Below, piece by piece: positions 1 to 7,366 of a stretch of 12,919 bases of DNA. Position 1 is the first letter of the stretch. Every line of letters begins with the position of its first letter. Below the pieces are notes generated by a model, which saw only the letters and a program-made list of their open reading frames with translations, ran no database searches and was not told where the DNA came from. Source of the stretch: Bacteroidota bacterium. Its GTDB lineage: Bacteria > Bacteroidota > Bacteroidia > Flavobacteriales_D > Crocinitomicaceae. The translations under genes were made by a program, and so were the position numbers. The DNA lies in the NCBI GenBank assembly GCA_024280195.1, contig JAJRQP010000361.1:1-12919 (forward strand), in the 5' to 3' direction.

Positions 1-1
1 G

Positions 2-589
2 TATAAAGATGATCAATTGATGGTTTTTAAAAAGACCGACCAAGAAGGTTTTACTTCTGTTTATTACCAACGAGATGATAAAGGAAGAATCATAGAAGAA
101 GAACACAAACGAGAAGTGTACGAAACCAAAGATGTGATTACGCAAACCTTGGTCTTTAATAAAGAGCGTTTTGAATACTTCGATTATGACCTGCAAACAA
201 AAAGAACTAGGTTCAATAGTTATGATTTGCCTTACCTAGATGAATTCTTCAACTACAATGAACTAGGTTATTTGGTGGAGCGAATAGAGCGACAGAAAAT
301 GACATCTGACACCTACGTTTTTTCTTACGAATACAACGAAAAAGGATTATTGTCTGCCATTCGGAAATCAAGCAATAGGGAGGATGGTTTTCTAGAAGAA
401 TTCACGTTTAAGTACGATGATTTGGGCAATTTAATCGAAAAACATGTCTATAAGAAAGGCGTTTTCACAACAGACATTCAAATTATCTACAACAGTAAGA
501 CCAAACTCATTTCTTCCATTATCACTCGACAAGTGAGCACAGGTTATTTAACGATTATTCGATTCAATGATTTTGAGTATTTCCAGTAA
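2..589 (+). CDS. YD-repeat-like protein, 5' end outside the window
   Basis: The reading frame is open from the first complete codon at base 2 (Tyr-Lys-Asp-Asp-Gln) with no stop upstream. The TTG at 17 and ATG at 20 are therefore probably internal codons, and this is the C-terminal part of a longer protein. It shows about four degenerate copies of an aromatic-x-(D/N)-x-x-G-x-(L/I) unit. Counting from base 17 as residue 1, they lie near residues 17-26 (DDKGRII), 78-88 (FNYNELGYLVE), 104-112 (YEYNEKGLL) and 131-142 (FKYDDLGNLIEK). This resembles the YD/RHS repeats that form beta-strand shells in secreted or surface proteins. The spacing is irregular and no RHS core or toxin domain is visible. 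Many Bacteroidetes have short YD-like proteins of unknown role. The gene ends convergent with the epimerase gene. Function is not assigned. Confidence 0.75.
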   Translation, partial: YKDDQLMVFKKTDQEGFTSVYYQRDDKGRIIEEEHKREVYETKDVITQTLVFNKERFEYFDYDLQTKRTRFNSYDLPYLDEFFNYNELGYLVERIERQKMTSDTYVFSYEYNEKGLLSAIRKSSNREDGFLEEFTFKYDDLGNLIEKHVYKKGVFTTDIQIIYNSKTKLISSIITRQVSTGYLTIIRFNDFEYFQ

Positions 590-599
590 AATTCTAACA

Positions 600-639
600 G
601 AAGTTGGTTGCCGATCGAAGTCAAGGTGCAACTTCAACC
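600..639. repeat. Weak inverted repeat between convergent genes
   Basis: GAAGTTG at 600-606 is the exact reverse complement of CAACTTC at 629-635, and GGTTG (606-610) can also pair with CAACC (635-639). It lies between the stops of two converging genes, where a shared terminator would be expected. The loop is long (22 nt) and no clean T-run follows on either strand, so a terminator role is only possible. The rest of 590-668 is pyrimidine-rich (a repeated TCACCTC), with no ORF. Confidence 0.3.
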
Positions 640-668
640 TTTCAATTCTAAGTTCTCACCTCTCACCT

Positions 669-1670
669 CTAAACAATTCTCCCCTCAATACCATTCTTAA
701 CTGTATCCTCTAATGTTCTAAACTCAAAATCCAGTTCATTACATATTTTCGAGTTATCGTACGAAAGATTACCAAACAAACTGTTAATTGTTTCTCTTGT
801 GATTGACGGTTTTTTTCGTGTGAAGAACGAAGCAATACCTGCCAGAACCCGAACAGGTTCAACCATCCATTTTTTTACGGCAATCGTTGGTGATTTCACC
901 TTGTTTTCTTGAGCAATAGCCGTCATCAATTCTTTAAATGATTGATTGCTACCTATGCATAAATAGCGTTGTGCGCTAATATCAGAATTCATCAGCCGAA
1001 TCATTATTTCAGAAACATCTCTTGCATCAACTTGCGCATTGGATCCTGGAGGATAAAATTTCACTCCTTTTTTCATCGTTCTAAAAATAGTCAATGAACT
1101 ATCGTTCCAATTTCCTGCTCCCAAAATAACACACGGATTGACCATTACCGCATTCAAACCTTCTTCAATTCCTCTCCACACTTCTTTCTCTGCAGAATAT
1201 TTAGAGATGCTGTAACCACTTGTTGTTGGTGTATTTTTCCATTTGTATTGCTCAGAAATGATTTTGTGATTCTCTCCACCAATTGCAGCAGTTGAACTCA
1301 CATAACACAACTTGTCAATGTCTTTTTCTAAACAAACGTTCACGATATTCCCCGTTCCTTCGCGATTGATTTTCATACAGTTATTGAAGTCCTTTCGGTA
1401 GAAAGAAACGAGTGCCGCGCAATGATAAACGTGCGTGCAGCCAGTCATTACTTCTTGCAGAAATGGAATGTCAAGGATGTCTCCTTGGTGCCATTCAATT
1501 TTATTGAATTGGACCTCCCAATCCTTTTTTAAATAATATTGAAACAGTTTTTTAAGTTGATCAATTTTCTTTTGAGAACGATAACTTGCCTTAATTGTGT
1601 CATTGGACTGTGTTAATTCAATCAATAAATGACTTCCTAAAAGTCCTGTTCCTCCGGTTACAAAAATCAT
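669..1670 (-). CDS. NAD(P)-dependent epimerase/reductase, extended SDR family
   Basis: This 333-residue protein has the extended short-chain dehydrogenase layout. The N-terminal Rossmann glycine motif TGGTGLLG covers residues 5-12 (GxxGxxG), an acidic GDI sits at 63-65, and VSST is at 124-127. The catalytic Tyr-x-x-x-Lys is YSISK (Y153, K157). The C-terminal half would set substrate specificity and shows no signature I can name. Relatives act on nucleotide sugars, dihydroflavonol-like substrates or sterol-like substrates, so the actual substrate is open. The start ATG at 1670 leads straight into the Rossmann strand, as is usual for the family, and lies 4 nt after a promoter-like box. The gene stands alone, convergent with the YD-repeat gene and divergent from the small lipoprotein gene. 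Confidence 0.9.
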   Translation of the reverse strand: MIFVTGGTGLLGSHLLIELTQSNDTIKASYRSQKKIDQLKKLFQYYLKKDWEVQFNKIEWHQGDILDIPFLQEVMTGCTHVYHCAALVSFYRKDFNNCMKINREGTGNIVNVCLEKDIDKLCYVSSTAAIGGENHKIISEQYKWKNTPTTSGYSISKYSAEKEVWRGIEEGLNAVMVNPCVILGAGNWNDSSLTIFRTMKKGVKFYPPGSNAQVDARDVSEIMIRLMNSDISAQRYLCIGSNQSFKELMTAIAQENKVKSPTIAVKKWMVEPVRVLAGIASFFTRKKPSITRETINSLFGNLSYDNSKICNELDFEFRTLEDTVKNGIEGRIV

Positions 1671-1674
1671 AGGT

Positions 1675-1682
1675 TAAAGATA
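1675..1682 (-). promoter_or_regulatory. Possible -7 box of the epimerase gene
   Basis: On the minus strand TATCTTTA lies 4 nt (ACCT) before the ATG at 1670. It differs from the Bacteroidetes TAnnTTTG only in the last base. No clear TTG is present about 20 nt upstream. The same box and nearly the same spacer (TATCTTTA then ACCC) precede the rfaE2-like gene at 8432, which is the main reason to believe it. If real, the mRNA would begin at or very near the start codon. Confidence 0.4.
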
Positions 1683-1761
1683 GTTCTTCTTAGAATATTA
1701 GATGGAGAATAGAGAATAATTACACTAATTCTAGTCAAAAATCAACAAACCCTCCTTTTCA

Positions 1762-1790
1762 ATGATAATTTAACGGTTTTGAATTATCAT
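1762..1790. promoter_or_regulatory. 9-bp perfect inverted repeat, candidate operator
   Basis: ATGATAATT (1762-1770) and its exact reverse complement AATTATCAT (1782-1790) flank an 11-bp spacer. Half-site centres are 20 bp apart, about two helical turns, as expected for a dimeric regulator on one DNA face. The element ends 4 bp before the -33 TTTG of the small-lipoprotein promoter and lies in the only intergenic gap between that gene and the divergent epimerase gene. It could regulate either. No T-run follows, so it is not a terminator. Confidence 0.4.
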
Positions 1791-1794
1791 ACTT

Positions 1795-1826
1795 TTTGTA
1801 GAGTCGAAATAGCTTTCGTTACTTTG
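1795..1826 (+). promoter_or_regulatory. Bacteroidetes-type promoter for the small lipoprotein gene
   Basis: TTTG at 1795-1798, then exactly 20 nt, then TTACTTTG at 1819-1826. This matches the TTTG-N19-21-TAnnTTTG consensus except for T in place of A at the second position of the -7 box. The ATG at 1832 is 5 nt beyond the box, so transcription would start at about the initiation codon. Confidence 0.55.
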
Positions 1827-1831
1827 TGACT

Positions 1832-2080
1832 ATGAAGAAATTATTACTACTACTTATTCTTCTTGGCGGAATGACGACTTCTTGTACTTCAGAATATGAA
1901 GAACGATTGGAGCAAGGAAAAGCACTAAAAGACAGATTAGAATTAGTCAAGGGTACAAGCTACTACATTTCAAATTCGCAACTTGCATCTGAAGTTATAG
2001 AAATCAAAAATGAAATTAGTCTTTTGGCTAAAGTTTCGGGAAATGAAGAGCTCTTTTTAAAAGAAGTTTTTCAAAATTAA
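1832..2080 (+). CDS. Small putative lipoprotein, unknown function
   Basis: An 82-residue protein. A typical export signal has Lys2-Lys3 followed by a run of leucines (4-11), then GGMTTSC, with Cys18 as the probable lipidation site. The lipobox is loose (Thr at -3), which is tolerated in this phylum. The mature part of about 64 residues is charged and predicted helical (two E/K-rich stretches), with no recognised domain. An in-frame GTG at 1826 would add two residues but overlaps the promoter box, so the ATG at 1832 is preferred. The stop overlaps the stop of the converging alkyltransferase-like gene by 3-4 nt, leaving no room for a separate terminator. Location is probably a membrane facing the periplasm; function unknown. 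Confidence 0.75.
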   Translation: MKKLLLLLILLGGMTTSCTSEYEERLEQGKALKDRLELVKGTSYYISNSQLASEVIEIKNEISLLAKVSGNEELFLKEVFQN

Positions 2081-2427
2081 AGTTCCAATTCACTGGTTGG
2101 ATCCCAATAAACTGAATTTAATTTTTCAACCTTATCATTACTCACTGAAACTCCTTCTTTTTGAAGGAGTTTTTCCATTTCTGTAGGTGTAGAAAAGTGC
2201 ATCTTACCGGTAAGCACGCCACTTCTGTTTACAACTCTATGCGCTGGAACGTCAGAGAAGTTATGCGCTGCGTTCATCGCCCATCCAACCATTCGACTTG
2301 ATCTAGGAGAACCCAAATATTTAGCAATGGCTCCATAAGAAGTTACGCGTCCTTTTGGAATTAGCCTAACGACATCATAGACGTTGTGAAAAAAATCTTT
2401 ATGTTTGTTGGGGATGGAAACCTCCAT
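2077..2427 (-). CDS. Alkyltransferase-like (ATL) DNA-repair protein, Cys-less MGMT homologue
   Basis: At 116 residues this matches the DNA-binding domain of O6-alkylguanine-DNA alkyltransferases. It has IPKGRVTSYGAIA (23-35), then SSRMVGWAMN (43-52) with the putative arginine finger R45. The active-site loop is VPAHRVVNRSG (60-70). True alkyltransferases have PCHRV with a Cys acceptor; here Ala62 replaces it, so the protein should not be able to accept an alkyl group. By analogy with ATL proteins, which usually have PWHRV, it would bind O6-alkylguanine, flip it and hand the lesion to nucleotide excision repair. Ala rather than Trp is a known but less usual replacement. Its ATG overlaps the glmS stop by one base (TAATG), indicating translational coupling as the last gene of the operon. 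Confidence 0.88.
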   Translation of the reverse strand: MEVSIPNKHKDFFHNVYDVVRLIPKGRVTSYGAIAKYLGSPRSSRMVGWAMNAAHNFSDVPAHRVVNRSGVLTGKMHFSTPTEMEKLLQKEGVSVSNDKVEKLNSVYWDPTSELEL

Positions 2428-4271
2428 TACTCAACAGTTACCGATTTTGCTAAGTTTCTAGGTTGGTCAACATTACACCCTCTCATTACAGCAATGTGAT
2501 AAGACAATAACTGGAAAGGAATCGTTGATAATAACGGAACTAACTGCTCATCTGTTTCTGGAATTTCAATTACGTGATCTGCAATCCCTTTAACAGTTTC
2601 ATCTCCTTCTGTTACAACAGCAATAATTTTTCCTTTTCTTGCTTTAACCTCTTGAATATTACTCACCACTTTTTCATAGGATGTTCCTTGGGTTGCGATA
2701 ACAAAAACAGGCATTTCTTCATCAATTAAAGCAATAGGACCGTGTTTCATTTCCGCAGCAGGATAACCTTCAGCGTGGATGTAAGATATTTCTTTCAATT
2801 TCAAAGCACCTTCTAAGGCCACAGGAAAAGAACTACCTCTTCCTAGATAAAGAGCATTTGTAGCGTCTTTGTATTGCTCAGAAATGAACTTAATTTTATC
2901 ATTAGTGTCAAGTACTTCTTGCACTTTATTTGGAATCGCTTCTAATTCTGAAAGAAGTGTTCTAAACCTTGAATCACTAATTGTTCCTTTTCTCTTCGCA
3001 AGAGAAAGCGCCATTAATGTCAAAACTGTGACTTGCGCTGTAAATGCTTTTGTTGAGGCAACACCAATTTCTGGTCCTGCGTGTGTATAAGACCCTGCAT
3101 CTGTGATTCTTGAAATGGAAGACCCAACAACGTTGCAAATTCCAAGGATAGTTGCTCCCTTTGATTTTGCTAATTCTAATGCTGCTAGCGTATCTGCTGT
3201 TTCTCCCGATTGAGAAATAGCAATTACTATGTCATCTTCATTGATTATTGGATTTCGATATCTAAATTCACTTGCATATTCAACTTCAACATTGATTCTT
3301 GCCAAGTCTTCAAATAAATATTCTCCAACTAAACAAGCGTGCCATGAAGTACCACAAGCAATCATAATGATGCGATTTGCATTGGCTATTTTCTCTTCGT
3401 AATCTTTTATTCCGCCTAATTTAACCCAAGCTTCATCAGCGTTTAATCTGCCTCTAAAGCAATCTGTAATAGAACGTGGTTGTTCATGAATCTCTTTTAG
3501 CATGAAATGGTCGTAACCTTCTTTTTCTAATGCTTCAAGATGCAATTCCAATTCTTGGATGTAAGGTGTTTTTGCAACATCATCGATGCTATAGAGTTTC
3601 AATCCTTTGTCTAAATCAAGAACGGCAATTTCCTCATCCTCCATATAAACCACCTTTTTTGTGTATTCTACGATAGGTGTCGCGTCAGAAGCACAAAAGA
3701 AATCATTGTCTTTTCCGATACCAACAACTAGAGGGCTACTTTTTCTTGCGGCAATTAATTGTCTTGGATTCTTTCTTGAAATCAAGACAATTGCGTATGC
3801 ACCTACAACTTGTTGCAATGCTAAACGCAAAGCTTCTGCAATAGAAATGTCGGAGTTTTTATAAATGTCTTCGACTAGAATGGTCAAAACTTCAGTATCT
3901 GTTTCACTTTTAAATGAATACCCTTTGCTTTGCAATTCTCGTTTTAGTGAATCGTAATTTTCAATAATTCCATTGTGAATCATTGCAATTTCTCCATCTG
4001 AAGAAGCATGAGGATGAGAATTTATATCGTTTGGTTCTCCGTGAGTTGCCCAACGCGTATGCCCAATCCCAGCAGATCCTCCACGATCTTTGTCTTCGGT
4101 AAAGGCTTCTAGGTTAGCAACTTTTCCTTGTTTTTTATAGAGGTTCAATGCACCATTGTTCAATAATGCAACACCTGCACTATCGTAACCTCGGTACTCT
4201 AATCTTTTTAATCCTTTGATTATAATTGGGTAAGCTTCACGTTCCCCGATATAAGCGACAATTCCACACAT
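2427..4271 (-). CDS. glmS: Glutamine--fructose-6-phosphate aminotransferase (isomerizing)
   Basis: This full-length protein (614 residues; the E. coli enzyme is 609) makes glucosamine-6-phosphate from fructose-6-phosphate and glutamine. That is the first step to UDP-GlcNAc for peptidoglycan and LPS. After Met removal Cys2 (MCGIVAYIG) is the N-terminal nucleophile of the glutaminase domain (about 1-225), with RWATHGEPN at 74-82 and NGIIENY at 100-106. Two SIS sugar-phosphate domains follow. The first has CGTSWHA (306-312) and SQSGETADT (353-361). The second has GRGSSFPVALEGA (477-489), Glu494, KHGP with His510, and the C-terminal NLAKSVTVE with Lys609. These correspond to E. coli E488, H504 and K603. 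It is third in the operon, 11 nt after the DUF4270 gene. No ribozyme or leader is seen upstream, so control is probably through the operon promoter near 6450. Confidence 0.98.
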   Translation of the reverse strand: MCGIVAYIGEREAYPIIIKGLKRLEYRGYDSAGVALLNNGALNLYKKQGKVANLEAFTEDKDRGGSAGIGHTRWATHGEPNDINSHPHASSDGEIAMIHNGIIENYDSLKRELQSKGYSFKSETDTEVLTILVEDIYKNSDISIAEALRLALQQVVGAYAIVLISRKNPRQLIAARKSSPLVVGIGKDNDFFCASDATPIVEYTKKVVYMEDEEIAVLDLDKGLKLYSIDDVAKTPYIQELELHLEALEKEGYDHFMLKEIHEQPRSITDCFRGRLNADEAWVKLGGIKDYEEKIANANRIIMIACGTSWHACLVGEYLFEDLARINVEVEYASEFRYRNPIINEDDIVIAISQSGETADTLAALELAKSKGATILGICNVVGSSISRITDAGSYTHAGPEIGVASTKAFTAQVTVLTLMALSLAKRKGTISDSRFRTLLSELEAIPNKVQEVLDTNDKIKFISEQYKDATNALYLGRGSSFPVALEGALKLKEISYIHAEGYPAAEMKHGPIALIDEEMPVFVIATQGTSYEKVVSNIQEVKARKGKIIAVVTEGDETVKGIADHVIEIPETDEQLVPLLSTIPFQLLSYHIAVMRGCNVDQPRNLAKSVTVE

Positions 4272-4282
4272 ATCTTTTGGTA

Positions 4283-5596
4283 TTAGAATTCAGTATATAA
4301 AATACTCAATTTAGGTTTCTTTTTATTGGTTGAATTAGGTCCGTTGAAAATAATTCTTTCAGCGGAAGTACTATGTAAGACCGGCGAGAATACGAGTCCA
4401 GTGTTTGTTAGGTTGCCACTTACGATTGCTTGAACATAAGCTCGCAAATCAACAGTAAAACTTTTAGAAAAGTCACTGTAATTTCCAATTGCGTTTACAC
4501 CAAATAAATCAGTTGCCCCTTCTTCAAGTGTCGTTGCGACAGAAATGTTGATTCCTGGAGAAAGTTTTCCAGCAGTTTGGAAACTTACAGGAAGCTCCAA
4601 TGTTGCTTTATGAATCACAGCAGTTGCAGGGATATTATTGATTCCATCAAAACGAACAACTGCTCGGCTTCCAAACGATTGTGTGTAGAATTCAACCTGA
4701 CCTGAAACAGTATCATTCATAACTGTCTCGACATTTGTTAATGAGTTATCAATGTCAACATGATTGAAATCTGCTGCGTTACTGCTAATCAAGAAATCAA
4801 AGGTTTTTGATTCTCCAAATTGACGATAATAAATCGTTAATTTACTTAATGGATCGGTAAGGTTAAAGTAAGCAATACCTCCTGTTCCTGATGCCTGAAC
4901 ACCATTGTTGGTTTTAACATGTAAGCCTTTAAAGTAAGGAGTAAAAGCAGCGTCATTCACAAATGTACCCGTTGCCGCATTAGCCTCTATCATTAATGTT
5001 CTAGCAAGAACAGTATCTAACGGTATTCTTAATTGTGAATCTACAGTATCACTTCCGATAACAGTTATGTTTTGGGTATTAAATTCAAAGTTATTAGAAC
5101 CTAAAACAAGGTTACTAAGATTTGCATCTGTTTTTGATTGAAAAGAGTAGTAAGTTGAATCAATGAATAATTCTTCACCTATTTCATATACTTCTACATT
5201 TTGAAATCCTGGAGTTCCGTAAGAGCCGATGTATTCTATTCCTAAAACCATAGAGTCAATGATAACACTGTCTAAGTTTCCAAAATCAGGACTGCTTCCA
5301 GAAAGTAAGACCTGCGTATAAAATTCGGCGTTATATGTTCCGAAAACTGGATCGTTGTATGAGCCTAATAGTGTAAATGGCGCATTGTCAGATATGACAG
5401 AATCATCAAAGTAAGAAAACGTTTGCAATGAAAACGTATCTATACCAGAAGAACCTAGTAGTTCATTTTGGTCAATGGTGTTTTGGCCAAGTAGGTTTTC
5501 TTTTTTCTTGCACGAGACAATTAAGAAAACACTTAATAAAAAAGTAGCGGAAAGTACAAGACCTTTCCGCCACAATGCAGTTTGATTATTAATCAT
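4283..5596 (-). CDS. DUF4270 family lipoprotein
   Basis: The protein has 437 residues from the chosen start. A signal peptide with basic W9-R10-K11, a hydrophobic stretch at 12-27 and a good lipobox LIVSC (Cys29) is followed by KKKENLLG, typical of DUF4270 proteins. The mature part is Thr/Ser/Asn-rich, alternates hydrophobic residues as in beta-sandwiches, and repeats short phrases of the type LGSYNDPVFGTYNAEFYTQ. The family is found in Bacteroidetes, often exactly between a glycogen-synthase-like gene and glmS. Its role is unknown, probably in the outer membrane. The frame extends to an ATG at 5620, inside the preceding gene. I prefer the ATG at 5596: it lies one base after that gene's stop and gives a normal short N-region to the signal peptide. 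Confidence 0.88.
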   Translation of the reverse strand: MINNQTALWRKGLVLSATFLLSVFLIVSCKKKENLLGQNTIDQNELLGSSGIDTFSLQTFSYFDDSVISDNAPFTLLGSYNDPVFGTYNAEFYTQVLLSGSSPDFGNLDSVIIDSMVLGIEYIGSYGTPGFQNVEVYEIGEELFIDSTYYSFQSKTDANLSNLVLGSNNFEFNTQNITVIGSDTVDSQLRIPLDTVLARTLMIEANAATGTFVNDAAFTPYFKGLHVKTNNGVQASGTGGIAYFNLTDPLSKLTIYYRQFGESKTFDFLISSNAADFNHVDIDNSLTNVETVMNDTVSGQVEFYTQSFGSRAVVRFDGINNIPATAVIHKATLELPVSFQTAGKLSPGINISVATTLEEGATDLFGVNAIGNYSDFSKSFTVDLRAYVQAIVSGNLTNTGLVFSPVLHSTSAERIIFNGPNSTNKKKPKLSILYTEF

Positions 5597-5597
5597 A

Positions 5598-6419
5598 TTA
5601 TATGAGAACTTCTGTATCAATTACTTTATCTAAAAATTCTGAAATCTCTTTTACTTGATGCTCTTCTGCTACGTAATCTAACTTTTCACAAGTTGCATCA
5701 TCAAAAATTGCTTTCAATTCTGGTTTCAATTCTTCACTACCAACGATTAATCCGTCAGCATATTTTACAGCTGCCTTAGTTAAGTTTTCAAAGTTAGGCT
5801 CTGAAAAAGAAGCTAAAACATCATCATTGAATCCATCAAATTTAAGTTTTTCAACAAAACGCTTGTCCCAATTATTGTTAAACCCATCATTAAAGAGGTT
5901 GTAAACAACTTTTGTGTTGGCAAAATGAGGTTCGTCTTTATAGATGTTCTTTAAATACATTGGCATTAAAGCAGTCATCCATCCACTGCAGTGAATAACG
6001 TCTGGTTGCCATCCTAATTTTTTTACAGTCTCTAAAACACCACGACAAAAGAACATCGCTCTTTCATCATTGTCTTTGTGTTCTTTTTCTTTATCGTCAA
6101 CAACCGTACTCTTTCTCTTAAAGTACTCTTCATTGTCAATAAAATAAACTTGCATTCTTGCTGCAGAAATGGAAGCAACCTTAATGATTAACGGGTGATC
6201 TGTATCATCAATAATTTGATTCATTCCAGATAAACGAATCACTTCATGTAATTGATGTCTTCTTTCATTAATAACTCCGAAACGTGGCATAAACACACGA
6301 ATTTCTTTTCCTCCCTCCTGAACACCTTGTGCTAAGTTTCTCGCAGTTAAGCAAACCTCCGATTTTGGTAAAAATGGGGATACCTCTTGTGAGATAAATA
6401 GTATTTTCTTTTTCTCCAT
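5598..6419 (-). CDS. GT5 N-terminal-domain protein (truncated glycogen/starch synthase homologue)
   Basis: These 273 residues match only the N-terminal Rossmann domain of GT5 glycogen/starch synthases, which are usually about 480 residues. Family features are KKILFISQEVSPF (4-16), VFMPRFGVI (42-50), a later PDVIHCSGWMTALMP stretch equivalent to the synthase xDVVHxHDW region, and VVYNLFNDGF. The C-terminal ADP-glucose-binding domain is absent. The glucan/ADP-glucose loop, normally KTGGL, reads PKSEVCL (18-24), losing both glycines. It is therefore unlikely to be an active synthase despite the usual automatic annotation as glycogen synthase. This short form next to panC and the DUF4270 gene recurs in Flavobacteriales, so it is probably a maintained gene and not a decayed one. 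It is the first gene of the minus operon. The start ATG at 6419 follows a strong promoter. Confidence 0.85.
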   Translation of the reverse strand: MEKKKILFISQEVSPFLPKSEVCLTARNLAQGVQEGGKEIRVFMPRFGVINERRHQLHEVIRLSGMNQIIDDTDHPLIIKVASISAARMQVYFIDNEEYFKRKSTVVDDKEKEHKDNDERAMFFCRGVLETVKKLGWQPDVIHCSGWMTALMPMYLKNIYKDEPHFANTKVVYNLFNDGFNNNWDKRFVEKLKFDGFNDDVLASFSEPNFENLTKAAVKYADGLIVGSEELKPELKAIFDDATCEKLDYVAEEHQVKEISEFLDKVIDTEVLI

Positions 6420-6444
6420 GAATTGTTTATTAATAAAACGAATA

Positions 6445-6475
6445 CAAAAATATACAAAAAAAAGTGAAACTTCAA
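6445..6475 (-). promoter_or_regulatory. Promoter of the GT5-like/DUF4270/glmS/ATL operon
   Basis: On the minus strand TTG (6475-6473), exactly 20 nt, then TATTTTTG (6452-6445): a perfect match to TTG-N19-21-TAnnTTTG. The predicted start point is near 6439, giving a leader of about 20 nt before the ATG at 6419. The leader is A/T-rich, with no Shine-Dalgarno sequence. Confidence 0.7.
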
Positions 6476-6485
6476 CAAAAACACA

Positions 6486-6493
6486 TAGTTTTG
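6486..6493 (+). promoter_or_regulatory. -7 box of the panC promoter
   Basis: TAGTTTTG matches TAnnTTTG exactly and lies 21 nt before the panC ATG (6515). The -33 element is poor: only GTG at 6464-6466, 19 nt upstream. A second, weaker box TTGCTTTG overlaps at 6494-6501. The box lies 11 bp from the -33 element of the divergent operon promoter, so the two promoters share polymerase-binding DNA. Confidence 0.55.
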
Positions 6494-6514
6494 TTGCTTT
6501 GAATAATAGTTAAA

Positions 6515-7366
6515 ATGGTAGATTCTAAGGTATTTACATCAGTTGATTCTTTAAGAGATGAAATTCTGAGTAGAGGAACAGGACAGAAAGTTGGTTTTGT
6601 TCCTACGATGGGAGCATTGCATCATGGGCACATGTCTTTGGTTAGAAAAGCATACGAATACGCAGAAATAGTTGTAGTTAGCATCTTTGTCAACCCTACG
6701 CAATTCAATAATTCGAAGGACCTAGAAAAGTATCCAAGAACACTGAAAGCTGACATTGATTTACTGTCTAATGAAGGTGATGTAATCGTTTTTGCTCCAA
6801 GTATTGAAGAAATGTACCCTCCTAATTATAAAGAAATTGAACTGAATTTAGGTGATCTCGCAACTGTCATGGAAGGTAAGTTTAGAAATGGACATTTTAA
6901 TGGAGTTGTCAATGTTGTGAACCGATTATTTGAAATTGTTCAACCCAACTTTGCATTCTTTGGACTAAAAGATTTTCAGCAACTGTCGATTATCCAATTT
7001 ATGACGAAAGAATTGAAATTGCCATTGGAAATTATTGGTTGTGAAATTATTCGAGAAGAATCCGGTTTAGCAAGTAGCAGTAGAAATGCACGACTTTCTG
7101 AAAAAGAAAAGGATGAGGCTGTGATTCTCTCAACTGCTCTCAGAGTGGCAAAAGAATTGGCTACTGTTTTTCCTCCAATTAAAGTGAAAGAAATAATTTT
7201 TGGAATTATTAGACGTTCTAGCTTAGAGCTAGAGTATTTTGAGATTGTTGACCCAATTACCTTGTTGTCGATTTCAGAATGGGCACCAGGCAGTCAAGCG
7301 TGTATCGCTGCTTATTGCGGTGAGGTTCGTTTAATTGATAACATGCAATTAACCAGTGCTAAATAA
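6515..7366 (+). CDS. panC: Pantothenate synthetase
   Basis: This enzyme joins pantoate and beta-alanine using ATP, through a pantoyl-adenylate, to give pantothenate for coenzyme A. Its 283 residues are the normal family length. The nucleotidyltransferase motif is PTMGALHHGHMSLVRKA, with HxGH at 36-39. FVNPTQFNNSKDLEKYPRT supplies pantoate-site residues, FFGLKDFQQ matches the family's G-x-K-D-x-Q-Q, and SSSRNARLS is the KMSKS-like ATP loop. Cytoplasmic. The start ATG at 6515 follows its own promoter, and the next gene begins on the base after the stop. In many relatives panD (aspartate decarboxylase, the beta-alanine source) sits directly downstream; here it does not. Confidence 0.98.
   Translation: MVDSKVFTSVDSLRDEILSRGTGQKVGFVPTMGALHHGHMSLVRKAYEYAEIVVVSIFVNPTQFNNSKDLEKYPRTLKADIDLLSNEGDVIVFAPSIEEMYPPNYKEIELNLGDLATVMEGKFRNGHFNGVVNVVNRLFEIVQPNFAFFGLKDFQQLSIIQFMTKELKLPLEIIGCEIIREESGLASSSRNARLSEKEKDEAVILSTALRVAKELATVFPPIKVKEIIFGIIRRSSLELEYFEIVDPITLLSISEWAPGSQACIAAYCGEVRLIDNMQLTSAK

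Noticed and set aside
1777..1798. TTTTG (1777-1781) with TACTTTTTG (1790-1798) as a promoter pair
   Set aside because: Spacer is only about 8 nt and the second box has an extra T; the pair 1795-1798 / 1819-1826 with N20 fits much better.
2869..3864. Two plus-strand ORFs of 67-73 codons
   Set aside because: Both are antisense shadows inside glmS, which is intact and full length.
5597..5620. Upstream start of the DUF4270 gene at 5620
   Set aside because: It would overlap the preceding gene by 23 nt and lengthen the signal-peptide N-region; the ATG at 5596, one base after the stop, is more natural.
5598..6419. GT5-like gene as a pseudogene
   Set aside because: The frame is intact, the promoter strong, the gene tightly packed in an operon, and the short form is a familiar neighbour of panC in this order; truncation seems ancestral.
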